From Bordetella parapertussis (lineage in GTDB: Bacteria > Pseudomonadota > Gammaproteobacteria > Burkholderiales > Burkholderiaceae_B), in contig CAMDEF010000007.1 of NCBI GenBank assembly GCA_945895265.1, forward strand, positions 62,001 through 126,000: a stretch of 64,000 bases of DNA, written 5' to 3'. The translations under genes were made by a program, and so were the position numbers. Position 1 is the stretch's first letter, and the number at the start of each line of letters is the position of its first letter. Below, in pieces: positions 51,378 to 59,307 of the stretch. Under the pieces are notes generated by a model. The model was not told the DNA's origin. It ran no database searches and worked only from the letters and a program-made list of their open reading frames with translations.

Positions 51378-53066
51378 ATGCGACTCGCACAAAAAATTCT
51401 CAGCTGTTTTTTTGCCTTTCACTGCGTGACGGCTTTCGCAAATCCTGCAACGGTGTATGTCAACGGCGACATTCTCACCATGCAAGGAGACAGCCCTCAG
51501 TACGTCGAAGCGCTTGTCGTGCAAAATGACAAAATTATGTTTGCCGGTGACAAGGTGCAAGCGCTTGCGCAGGCGGGCGCTAACCCAACGTTATATGACC
51601 TGAACGGCCGCACGTTAATGCCAGGCTTTATTGATAGCTGGGGACACTTTGCACTGATTGCACAAAACACTCTTGGCGTGAACGTGGGGTACTTTGCGCA
51701 AAATCCGCCCCAGACAAAAGCTCAAGCGCTTCAAAAACTGCTCACCGAGGGCAAGCTATTTAATGGTTGGATGATGGGGTCTGGCTACTCAGAAGCCATG
51801 CTATCTGACGGAGGCCTGTCTTTAGCAGATTTGGACAAAGCTTTCCCAGACCAACCACTACTCATCCAAAATATTTCAACCCTGACAGGCCTAGTCAATA
51901 CAGCCGGCCTGAAAAAACTTGCAATCACCCCGGCAACTCAGGCCGTCGGAGGGTTCATACCCAAAGACCCGAAAACAGGGGCGCTCACCGGAGAACTCGT
52001 GGGCTCGCCCTTCATGGATGCGGTGGTGCGCGCGGTCGGCACATACTCTCAAGACATCACCTTTGACACCTACCGCAAGGCCGAGCACGTCTATCTTTCA
52101 AATGGTTTCACCACTGCACAAAGCTATGAAGCGACTATCGATGATATGAATAAGATGCGTACAGCAGTCGAGCAGAAAGTGATTTCACTTGATCTGATTG
52201 CACTGCCAGCGTACGACGTGGTGGATGAGATTCTTAAAACTACGCCAAGTTTCCAGTTCGGCGCTTATAGCCAGGGGGATAGGGGTTTTAAGATAGCAGG
52301 CATCATGGTCGCTACCGATGGCGCACCACAGCTACGCTTTGCCTACTTCACCAAGCCCTTTCTGGATACGACTGGCTTTAGCCCAGACTGGCGTGGCTTT
52401 CCCTTCACGCCTCAAAGCACGGTAGACCGCTACGCGAAGCTCGCTTATGAAAAAAACATTCAGTACTTTGGTTACAGTAACGGAGACGCGGGAATCGACA
52501 TGACTCTTTCGGCTTTGAACAAAGCCATGAAAGACACGGGCGTCACTGAAGATCGAAGACCGGTCATTTCCCATTCATTCTTTGTCCGCGATGATCAACT
52601 GGCGCAATACAAAGACAAAAAAATTATGGCCATCACGCTGCCGAATCACATTTGGCTGTATGGCGATGTCTACCTAAAAATACTGGGCGAAGAGCGCGCC
52701 AAAAAAATTAGTCCTTTACGTTCTGCAAGTCAGCTGGGTGTCAAAATTGGGATTCATAATGACACACCCTCGTCTGGTCCGAATGCTCTATTTTCGGTGT
52801 GGAGTGCAGTCAATCGTAAAACCTTCAGTGGCAAAACACTCGGTGAAGAGCAGAGGATTGATGCGTATAAAGCACTGCAAGGCTTTACGGTGAATGCTGC
52901 CTATCAATACAAAGAAGAGACGTCTAAAGGTTTACTTGCAAAAGGAATGCTGGCCGATTTGGTTGAGCTTGATCGCAACCCCTTAAAGGTCGATACCGAC
53001 GAAATTAAAAATATCCGTGTGGTACAGACAATTAAGCATGGTAAACAGTTGTACAGGGCTCAGTAG
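51378..53066 (+). CDS. Exported amidohydrolase_3 (YtcJ-like) protein with altered metal site
   Basis: The 562-residue protein has a signal peptide (ending near VTAFAN) and the YtcJ-like amidohydrolase_3 layout: TVYVNGDILTMQGDSPQYVEALVVQNDKIMFAG at the start, PGFID near residue 80, and a late KGLLAKGMLADLVELDRNPL. The usual HxH after PGFID is replaced (PGFIDSWGHF, only the second His kept), and the usual HANGD motif reads YSNGD. One histidine (VISHSFF) and the aspartate in GIHNDTPSSG remain. Catalysis may thus be altered. Neighbouring genes encode two outer-membrane proteins. Confidence 0.87.
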   Translation: MRLAQKILSCFFAFHCVTAFANPATVYVNGDILTMQGDSPQYVEALVVQNDKIMFAGDKVQALAQAGANPTLYDLNGRTLMPGFIDSWGHFALIAQNTLGVNVGYFAQNPPQTKAQALQKLLTEGKLFNGWMMGSGYSEAMLSDGGLSLADLDKAFPDQPLLIQNISTLTGLVNTAGLKKLAITPATQAVGGFIPKDPKTGALTGELVGSPFMDAVVRAVGTYSQDITFDTYRKAEHVYLSNGFTTAQSYEATIDDMNKMRTAVEQKVISLDLIALPAYDVVDEILKTTPSFQFGAYSQGDRGFKIAGIMVATDGAPQLRFAYFTKPFLDTTGFSPDWRGFPFTPQSTVDRYAKLAYEKNIQYFGYSNGDAGIDMTLSALNKAMKDTGVTEDRRPVISHSFFVRDDQLAQYKDKKIMAITLPNHIWLYGDVYLKILGEERAKKISPLRSASQLGVKIGIHNDTPSSGPNALFSVWSAVNRKTFSGKTLGEEQRIDAYKALQGFTVNAAYQYKEETSKGLLAKGMLADLVELDRNPLKVDTDEIKNIRVVQTIKHGKQLYRAQ

Positions 53067-53106
53067 TCGCTCGCTTAGCACAGGTTACATCCGCACCTGA
53101 ACATCT

Positions 53107-54294
53107 ATGAAAAAAATTATTGCCATTTCCGCATTGCTCGTCTGTCACTTAACAAGTGCGCAGGCCCAAGACAGTCTTACTGTCTACGGGATTATTGATA
53201 TTGGTCTGCAATACGCTACGGTGAATCAAACAAGAGACCACGCCATTCAAAGCAACCAATTTTTTGGGATTTCCAGTGGCGTACAAAGCGGCTCGCGCTT
53301 TGGCCTTCGCGGCACGCATGCAATGGGTGGTGGTTTTGAAACGGTCTTTACTTTAGAGAATGGCTTTAACGCCGGTACCGGAGAAGCTCAACAAGGAGGC
53401 AGATTATTCGGACGCCAGTCGACCGTTGGCATTAAACACAACGATATTGGGCAACTAGATGTCGGCCGTCAGATCAACCTAGCCTCTAATTATTTTTTAC
53501 CGATCGACCCTTTCATCGAAGGCTTTGGGCAAGCCAACATAGGCGCCTCGTTTGGTTCAGCGAACACTGTGCGCTATAGCAACATGCTGATGCTGCAAGC
53601 TCAAGCGACCAAATCCTTAACCATCGGTGCGGGCTACTCCTTTGCGACCGAGCTGACAGGCATCTACGCGAACAACGGCCTCTGCTCGAGCGGTATATGC
53701 CAAGCGATCAATCAAAATTCTCAATTTCAAACGAACAACAACCTACGCGCCCTCACACTGGGTGCAAAATACGCTAACGGGCCGCTTCTTCTGGCCGTTG
53801 CCTACGATCAACTATGGGGTCCTGACAATATTCCGAATGGCCCACCTAAGCCAAACCCCACGGCCTGGCTGGCGGGCGGGGCTTACGACTTCAGGGTCAT
53901 CAAAATATCATTCGCCTACGGCCAAACACGAAACGGCACTTGGAATGGTCAACCCGTGGGCGCAGGCACAACGCCCACTAGCCCGCTTTCAGATGGCTCG
54001 CTAGGGTCAGGGGCACTCTTCTTGGCTGGGGCCGCTGCCAGTTCAATGATGTTAGGCATGACGGTGCCGATTGGCGAAGCAAGCATTCTGGCGTCGGTAC
54101 AACGCTTACAACAGCAAGGCGATGCAGTGCCCAGTACGCTAACAGGGCCACAAATGGTCTACAGCGCTGCTTACCTATATAGCTTTTCGCGACGCACAAA
54201 CCTCTATACCTATGCGTCCTACGGAAACAATTACGCAGCCGTTCGAGCAGCACAAAGTACCGTTGTCGGGGTCGGAATCAGGCATCAGTTTTAG
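53107..54294 (+). CDS. General porin, Burkholderiales type
   Basis: The 395-residue protein has a signal peptide ending in AQAQD and starts the barrel with SLTVYGIIDIGLQYA. It continues GSRFGLRGTHAMGGGFETVFTLENGF and LFGRQSTVGIKHNDIGQLDVGRQ, and ends with GVGIRHQF, with the terminal phenylalanine needed for barrel assembly. This is the trimeric 16-strand porin family (Porin_4). It lets small hydrophilic solutes, often anions, into the periplasm. It lies 40 bases after the amidohydrolase gene. Confidence 0.94.
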   Translation: MKKIIAISALLVCHLTSAQAQDSLTVYGIIDIGLQYATVNQTRDHAIQSNQFFGISSGVQSGSRFGLRGTHAMGGGFETVFTLENGFNAGTGEAQQGGRLFGRQSTVGIKHNDIGQLDVGRQINLASNYFLPIDPFIEGFGQANIGASFGSANTVRYSNMLMLQAQATKSLTIGAGYSFATELTGIYANNGLCSSGICQAINQNSQFQTNNNLRALTLGAKYANGPLLLAVAYDQLWGPDNIPNGPPKPNPTAWLAGGAYDFRVIKISFAYGQTRNGTWNGQPVGAGTTPTSPLSDGSLGSGALFLAGAAASSMMLGMTVPIGEASILASVQRLQQQGDAVPSTLTGPQMVYSAAYLYSFSRRTNLYTYASYGNNYAAVRAAQSTVVGVGIRHQF

Positions 54295-54386
54295 ACTAAC
54301 AACAATCTTAAACCATCAGTTTTAGAACAACCTTACACGAGTCACCAACAACAACACTAGAAGTGAAACAATGACGCCGCTTGAAT

Positions 54387-54400
54387 ATTGACTGGTCAAT
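54387..54400. promoter_or_regulatory. Inverted repeat upstream of fumC, possible operator
   Basis: ATTGAC and GTCAAT form a perfect inverted repeat separated by two bases (TG), about 70 bases before fumC. A symmetric site of this size and place fits a dimeric repressor or activator. No known regulator consensus is matched with certainty. Confidence 0.3.
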
Positions 54401-54471
54401 TTTGATTCGGCGGAAGTAAAAGTGAAGCGCAAAAACTAGTAGTCCAACGCTCTATCCTTTCCAGGAAAACC

Positions 54472-55938
54472 ATGACAAACGAAGTCGCTCCAAAAATACT
54501 TGATTTGCCCATTGGCCTGACAGCAACCGGCCTGCGCGAAGAGTTCGATAGCATTGGTAAAGTTCAAGTCCCAGCAGATCACTATTGGGGTGCTCAAACA
54601 CAACGCAGCTTGATCCACTTCAATATCGGTCACGACAAGATGCCCAAAGAGGTGTATCACGCCTACGGCTATGTGAAAAAAGCTGCTGCGGTAGTTAACA
54701 CCAAGGCCGGGCGTCTTCCCGCCTGGAAGGGAAACTTAATTCAGAAAGTTGCCGACGAAGTCATCAGTGGCAAGCTCGACAGCGAGTTTCCGCTTTACGT
54801 CTGGCAAACAGGTTCGGGCACACAATCCAATATGAATTTGAACGAGGTGATTTCAAACCGCTGCATTCAACTCGTGGGTGGCACCTTAGGCGCGCAAGAG
54901 CCTATTCACCCAAATGATCATGTCAATATGGGTCAATCGAGCAACGACACCTTTCCGACAGCCATGCACATCGCTGCCTACAAAATGGCAACCGAGAAAA
55001 CCATCCCTGCTTTGCAGCGACTACGTGATGCCTTGAATGTTAAATCGCAACAATGGTCAACCATTGTCAAGATCGGCCGTACCCATCTTGAAGATGCAAC
55101 GCCGTTGACGGTTGGACAAGAATGGTCTGGCTATGTTGGTGCGCTGGATGATGCGATCGCTGATGTGACCTATGCCACGCAAGGGCTTCTGCAAGTGGCA
55201 ATGGGCGGTACCGCGGTTGGCACCGGGCTCAATTCACCTGTTGGTTTTGGAGATGAAGTTGCGGCTGAGTTGACTAAGATGACCGGCTTTGCCATCAAGA
55301 CCGCCACAAATAAATTTACAGCCCAAGGCACACTCGATCGTATGGTCCGCGCCCACGCTGCACTCAAGTGCGCCGCCGTATCCCTGTTTAAAATCGCGAA
55401 CGATATGCGCTGGCTCGGTTCTGGCCCACGCACTGGTTTAATGGAAATGACCTTTCCGTCGAACGAACCAGGCTCGTCGATCATGCCAGGTAAAGTCAAC
55501 CCCACACAAGCCGAAGCCATGCTGATGGTTTGTATTCAGATTATGGGTTCAGACGTTGCAGTGCAAATGGGCGGTTCAGAAGGCAATTTTGAGCTCAACG
55601 CCTTTCGACCCGTTCTCATCAGTAACTATTTGCACTCAGCCTTGATTATGGCGGATATGTGTGATCACTTCCGCGAGTTCATGATCGAAGGTGCTGTTGT
55701 CAATGAAGCGCAACTTAAGTCAAATATTGATCGCTCGGTCATGATGGTGACTGCCCTGTCGCCAGTCATTGGTTACGACAAAGCTTCAGAGATTGCACAC
55801 TATGCGATCGATAACAACACGACACTTAAGCAAGCTGCTCTTGCCAAAGGTGTTGACGAAGCTGTGTTCGACCGTGTCGTGGTGCCTATCAACATGACTC
55901 GGCCAGGCTCTGCAGACGTACCTGCTGCTAAAGCATAA
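54472..55938 (+). CDS. fumC: Class II fumarate hydratase
   Basis: The 488-residue enzyme hydrates fumarate to L-malate in the citric acid cycle. Signatures are YWGAQTQRSLIHFNIG, QTGSGTQSNMNLNEVISNR, GQSSNDTFPTAMHIAA, GRTHLEDATPLTVGQEWSGY and the catalytic-loop motif GSSIMPGKVNPTQ. The THLEDATPLT and FPTAMHIA segments favour fumarase over aspartate ammonia-lyase. About 20 residues precede the core (LREEFDSIGKVQVPADHYWG). The aquaporin-like gene follows 14 bases downstream, so both are probably one operon. Confidence 0.92.
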   Translation: MTNEVAPKILDLPIGLTATGLREEFDSIGKVQVPADHYWGAQTQRSLIHFNIGHDKMPKEVYHAYGYVKKAAAVVNTKAGRLPAWKGNLIQKVADEVISGKLDSEFPLYVWQTGSGTQSNMNLNEVISNRCIQLVGGTLGAQEPIHPNDHVNMGQSSNDTFPTAMHIAAYKMATEKTIPALQRLRDALNVKSQQWSTIVKIGRTHLEDATPLTVGQEWSGYVGALDDAIADVTYATQGLLQVAMGGTAVGTGLNSPVGFGDEVAAELTKMTGFAIKTATNKFTAQGTLDRMVRAHAALKCAAVSLFKIANDMRWLGSGPRTGLMEMTFPSNEPGSSIMPGKVNPTQAEAMLMVCIQIMGSDVAVQMGGSEGNFELNAFRPVLISNYLHSALIMADMCDHFREFMIEGAVVNEAQLKSNIDRSVMMVTALSPVIGYDKASEIAHYAIDNNTTLKQAALAKGVDEAVFDRVVVPINMTRPGSADVPAAKA

Positions 55939-55952
55939 CCAGGAGACGATTG

Positions 55953-56756
55953 ATGAGCGCCAACCTTAACTCGACCCTTTCTGGGCAACAGGCCTTACGC
56001 CAACAGGTTGGCGATCGCTTCAACGCCGACTGGAAAAGTAATGATCACCGCGCTCGGCGACTCGTCGCCGAGTTCATTGGTACCTCAGGTCTGACGTTTG
56101 TCTTGTCAGGCGGTGCGGCAATCTTAGCGGGGTACGGGGGCGCGACCCTTGCGCCCTATCAGTTCGCCTTCATTCTCTCGGCTTGTGCAGCACTCTGGTT
56201 GGTCGCTGCGGTTTTCTTTCTCGGTGATATTTCTTCGCACTTCAATCCCGCCATGACGCTCGCCTTTGCAATGCGTGGTGACATGGGCTTTCCGATGGCT
56301 GGTTGCTATATCGTTGTGCAAATGATTGCTGCAGCAGCGGGTTCTTGTGTCGCAGCGATGCTCTTTGGCACGGGAGGCAATCTAGCAGCCACAGTGCCTG
56401 CAGCCGGCATGATTTATCAGTCAGTTGCCTTCGAGGCCATTCTGACCTTTGGCATGGTCTTGTTGGTACTCAGTATGACAAATGGCCCAAAACTTGACAG
56501 CAGTTCTGCTCCGCTTGCCGTGGGGGCCTATGTCATGGCAATGGGGACAATGGGCGGGCCCTTTGACGGCGCGGCGTTTAATCCTGCAAGAGCCTTCGGG
56601 CCAGACTTTGCGCGTGGCGATTTTTCTACGTACTGGGTCTATGCTTTGGGATCGTTGATTGGTGTACTTGTAGCAGTTGCCATTGCACGCTTTTTACGCG
56701 GGCCTGCAAAAGCCTCTGAGGCCAATGCTGCGATGGGTAATCCTCTAGATTCTTGA
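55953..56756 (+). CDS. Aquaporin-family (MIP) channel
   Basis: The 267-residue protein is read from the ATG at 55953, seven bases after AGGAG; the adjacent TTG is less likely. It has a cytoplasmic N-terminus of about 35 residues and six helices. Two NPA boxes are present as HFNPAMTLAFAM and AAFNPARAFGPDFA. The second keeps the arginine of the selectivity filter. It may pass water, glycerol, or a small uncharged acid. Coupling with fumC suggests a C4- or carboxylic-acid link, but that is inference. Confidence 0.88.
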   Translation: MSANLNSTLSGQQALRQQVGDRFNADWKSNDHRARRLVAEFIGTSGLTFVLSGGAAILAGYGGATLAPYQFAFILSACAALWLVAAVFFLGDISSHFNPAMTLAFAMRGDMGFPMAGCYIVVQMIAAAAGSCVAAMLFGTGGNLAATVPAAGMIYQSVAFEAILTFGMVLLVLSMTNGPKLDSSSAPLAVGAYVMAMGTMGGPFDGAAFNPARAFGPDFARGDFSTYWVYALGSLIGVLVAVAIARFLRGPAKASEANAAMGNPLDS

Positions 56757-56775
56757 ACGGCACTTGTTTGTATCG

Positions 56776-56804
56776 AGTCGATCTGGCTGCCCAGATCGAC
56801 TTTA
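56776..56804 (+). terminator. Intrinsic-type terminator after the aquaporin gene
   Basis: AGTCGATCTGG (56776-56786) and CCAGATCGACT (56791-56801) form a perfect 11-base-pair stem around a CTGC loop, followed by TTTA. The T-tract is short, but the stem is strong and lies 20 bases after the gene. On the other strand no T-run follows, so it serves the plus strand. Confidence 0.65.
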
Positions 56805-56832
56805 CACAGCTAAAAACCGACTGTTCGTAACG

Positions 56833-57426
56833 CTATTTCGCTAAAAACATAAACATCGAAATATTGATACCAATGACGCTCAGGCACATGGTTGCTACGC
56901 CCGCGCCAATCCAACGAAGGTATTTATGCGAAGTTTTTAGCTCTGACACATCAGCTCGAAAATGTGAGAACTCATTTTTGCACTCATCGATGGTTGTTTT
57001 TAGCCCTGATAGCTCTGCAGAGAGCTTCTGCTCAACCTGATCTATTTTTTTGTCAATCTGAGTCATTTTGACTTCAATCTGATTCGTCTTAGCCTCAATC
57101 TGATTTGTCTTAGCCTCGATCTGGATAGTCTTAATTTCGATCTGATTGGTCTTGACCTCGATCTGAAGCATCTTGGCTTCGATACGATCAGTCTTAATTT
57201 CAAGTTGATCTGTTTTAGTTTCTATGCGATCAGTTTTTATTTCGAGTTGGTGAATCTGCAACTTAACTGCGCTACTCAAGGCAACAAAGTCGGCCTTGGT
57301 AGCGTATTGCTTGTGCTCTTCGTCATAGACATTTTGAAGAGCGTTGGCATGCACTTCGGCCTGCTCACGGGGCAAGCCAGTAGCCACTAACTGCGTGGCG
57401 TAAGACAAAGAATTGAAAGTACTCAT
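56833..57426 (-). CDS. Heptad-repeat coiled-coil membrane protein, DUF1640-like
   Basis: The 197-residue protein starts at the ATG at 57426 behind AGGA. Residues 10-50 (ATQLVATGLPREQAEVHANAL and then YATKADFVAL) match the helical head of DUF1640/CCDC90-like proteins. Residues 61-130 are ten seven-residue repeats of the form IExKTxQ, a parallel coiled coil. A further helix leads to one membrane segment (about 171-194), so the protein is a tail-anchored stalk. Its function in bacteria is unknown. It converges on the aquaporin operon. Confidence 0.8.
   Translation of the reverse strand: MSTFNSLSYATQLVATGLPREQAEVHANALQNVYDEEHKQYATKADFVALSSAVKLQIHQLEIKTDRIETKTDQLEIKTDRIEAKMLQIEVKTNQIEIKTIQIEAKTNQIEAKTNQIEVKMTQIDKKIDQVEQKLSAELSGLKTTIDECKNEFSHFRADVSELKTSHKYLRWIGAGVATMCLSVIGINISMFMFLAK
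57037..57246 (-). repeat. Ten degenerate 21-base tandem repeats coding for heptads
   Basis: The 210 bases encoding residues 61-130 of the coiled-coil protein consist of ten units of 21 bases, each coding for IExKTxQ-like heptads. Units differ mainly by a few substitutions. Such a minisatellite can gain or lose whole heptads by slippage without breaking the frame. Confidence 0.75.
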
Positions 57427-57588
57427 GACGCTTCCTGTGTAAAACAATTTCAGGCACCAGCACCCGAAGCATCTAGTTTGAGCTGCAAGCCAACAGAATT
57501 CAATAGCTCGGGCCGAACTGTTGCACTCTTTTACAAGTCACCCAAGCGCACGACTGCTTACCGCTTCAGCTGGTATAGAGTAGTCAGG

Positions 57589-57678
57589 ATATTCAAATGC
57601 AACTCGTCAACCAAGACGCCCAGCTTGAACTGATTGGCACCACCGGGTTTCGAGTAGATAGGGCCAATTCGCTGTGTA
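57589..57678 (-). pseudogene. Fragment of a PaaI-like thioesterase gene
   Basis: These 90 bases align without gaps to 63854-63943 in the thioesterase gene at the window end, with about 77 identical positions by hand count. Translated on the minus strand the fragment reads QRIGPIYSKPGGANQF and then KLGVLVDELHLNI. The reading then leaves the family sequence and stops. Neither a start nor the hotdog core remains, so it is a non-functional remnant. Confidence 0.75.
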
Positions 57679-57690
57679 TTGTTTTAGAAA

Positions 57691-57798
57691 ATGACCAAAA
57701 AGACGATCGCGATTGTTGGTGCCAGCCTCGCAGGCTTAAGCTGCGCGGTTCGGCTTAAAGAGCTTGGCCATTACTTAGCAAATAAAATTGCTAAGTGA
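57691..57798 (+). pseudogene. N-terminal fragment of an FAD-dependent oxidoreductase gene
   Basis: An ATG at 57691 opens a 35-codon frame. It begins TKKTIAIVGASLAGLSCAVRLKELGH, a dinucleotide-binding beta-alpha-beta start as in flavoprotein monooxygenases (GxSxxG variant). It runs into YLANKIAK and a stop inside a hairpin, so nearly the whole enzyme is lost. It begins 13 bases after the thioesterase fragment and is divergent from it. Confidence 0.7.
57773..57796. repeat. Nine-base inverted repeat at the flavoprotein fragment end
   Basis: ACTTAGCAA (57773-57781) and TTGCTAAGT (57788-57796) are perfect complements with a six-base ATAAAA loop. It sits exactly where the flavoprotein fragment loses its family sequence. 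It may mark the deletion or insertion junction, or act as a weak terminator. Confidence 0.5.
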
Positions 57799-57945
57799 AA
57801 AATCGCCTCAGGCTCAAACTCATGCGGGTCACAAGACTATGCGATAGCACCATTTAATCAACGATACTAAGAATTGCCTTAGATGCATTTAAATTCCTAT
57901 GCCCACAGCCGTTTATCGTGTAAGTTCACACTGACAATTTAAATC

Positions 57946-57962
57946 AATCGTAAGAAACGATT
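57946..57962. promoter_or_regulatory. Inverted repeat upstream of the Liv-type operon, possible operator
   Basis: AATCGT and ACGATT are perfect inverted arms with a five-base spacer (AAGAA), 47 bases before the binding-protein start. Size and position fit a dimeric regulator site. No regulator gene is adjacent and no known consensus is matched. Confidence 0.35.
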
Positions 57963-58008
57963 TCGAGCGCGACCTTACGGCGACGACTCGAATCATTCGG
58001 AGACAGAA

Positions 58009-59220
58009 ATGACTACAACTCTAAAAGGCCGTCGCACGCTCATCCAAGCAGCGGGCTTTGCTGCACTGACTGCCGCTGCAACCAATTTCAGTCGCATCGC
58101 GGGCGCCGCAGAACCAATCAAGATTGGCATACCGTGCGCGCTGACAGGGTCCCTTGCTGTTGTGGCCGAGCAAACGAAGCGCACAGCCCAACTCTTTGCC
58201 AAACAAGTCAACGCCGCTGGCGGAATTAATGGGCGAATGATTGAATTGATCATAGAAGATACAGGTGGCAATCCGGCCACCTGTGTTCGAAAAGTGCAAC
58301 AAATGGTCGAGCGAGACGGTTGCAGAATATTCACGGGTATTACGTTTTCATCAGAGACGCTTGCCGTCATGCCTAGACTGGCTGAGTGGGATTCGATCTA
58401 TGTTGCTTGTGGCAATGGCGATGCAAGCATGACGGCCGAGGCGTTCGTACCCGGATTCTTTCGCGGTAATCCGTCTGGCCCAACAGAAGCGCGCTTACTC
58501 TCGATGTACATCAAGGATTCGGGCCTGAAGAAGTTTTATGCCATCGGCATGGACTACTCTTGGGGCCACTCCACCGTTCAAGCGTTTGAACAAGAAATGG
58601 CTCGCAACAAAATTCAATTTCTTGGTAAGGTTTTTTCTCCGACAGGAACACGCGACTTCTCGAGCTACATCACAAAAATTCGGCAATCAGGGGCCGACGG
58701 GTTGATGATGGTGTTGTCTGGGGATGATTCAAATGCGTTCATGACTCAGGCCGCTCAATACCGCTTGGGTGATAAAGTCAAAATGTTTACAACACTAATT
58801 GAGTTATCAACGATTAAGGCGGTCGGCGAAGCGTCTCTGGGCGTGATTGGAACCATGCGCTACATGTCAACGTACGACCACCCCGTGAATAACAAATTCG
58901 TCGATACCTTTACCAAAGCGATCAAAGATACGCCAGACTGGAATGATGGCGAACAATGGAAAGCACTCCAATTTATTAGCGCCGCCATTCAAAAAGCTGG
59001 CAATACTAAGTCAGTCGATTTGATCAAGGCCCTTGATGGAATGGAACTTGACACCGTTAAAGGTAAGGCAAGCTTTCGCGCCTGCGATCATCAAAGCATG
59101 GAAGATGGCTTCGTGGTCAAAGTTGAAAAAGTCGGCAATACCTTGGTGCCAGTTCTCGTAAAAAAATACCCCGCTGATCAGATCACACCAGCTTGCCGTA
59201 AAAAGACCTTTGATAGCTAA
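58009..59220 (+). CDS. Branched-chain-amino-acid-type ABC substrate-binding protein
   Basis: The 403-residue protein has an N-terminal signal with a twin-arginine-like start (GRRTLIQAAGFAALTAAAT) and a likely cut near AGAAEP. The mature part (IKIGIPCALTGSLAVVAEQTKRTAQLFAKQVNAAGGINGRMIEL and later GTRDFSSYITKIRQSGADGLMM) is a Peripla_BP_6 LivK-like fold. It delivers a small molecule to the LivHMGF permease that follows. Ligands of this group include amino acids, urea, amides and aromatic acids. A clear CGGAGA precedes the ATG. Confidence 0.93.
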   Translation: MTTTLKGRRTLIQAAGFAALTAAATNFSRIAGAAEPIKIGIPCALTGSLAVVAEQTKRTAQLFAKQVNAAGGINGRMIELIIEDTGGNPATCVRKVQQMVERDGCRIFTGITFSSETLAVMPRLAEWDSIYVACGNGDASMTAEAFVPGFFRGNPSGPTEARLLSMYIKDSGLKKFYAIGMDYSWGHSTVQAFEQEMARNKIQFLGKVFSPTGTRDFSSYITKIRQSGADGLMMVLSGDDSNAFMTQAAQYRLGDKVKMFTTLIELSTIKAVGEASLGVIGTMRYMSTYDHPVNNKFVDTFTKAIKDTPDWNDGEQWKALQFISAAIQKAGNTKSVDLIKALDGMELDTVKGKASFRACDHQSMEDGFVVKVEKVGNTLVPVLVKKYPADQITPACRKKTFDS

Positions 59221-59307
59221 TCTGGTCTAGCGATACGACACCTGTGCCTGCCTTGTTCAATACAAGCAGGTACAAAATTTGTTCGTAAATCTCACAGCGA
59301 GACCCGA

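Larger units (their letters stand above)
57427..58008. other. Gene-poor scar between the coiled-coil gene and the Liv operon
   Basis: These 582 bases hold no intact gene but include two recognisable gene fragments, a hairpin and an operator-like inverted repeat, each listed separately. The remaining bases, about 57799-57945, are AT-rich and show nothing that I recognise. The pattern fits deletion and decay of a former gene cluster. Confidence 0.6.

Noticed and set aside
57037..57246. CRISPR-like array
   Set aside because: The 21-base repeats have no spacers and are in frame within a coiled-coil gene.
57597..57770. Plus-strand frame of about 55 codons across both gene fragments
   Set aside because: It runs antisense through the thioesterase remnant and out of frame through the flavoprotein remnant, so it is a chance frame.
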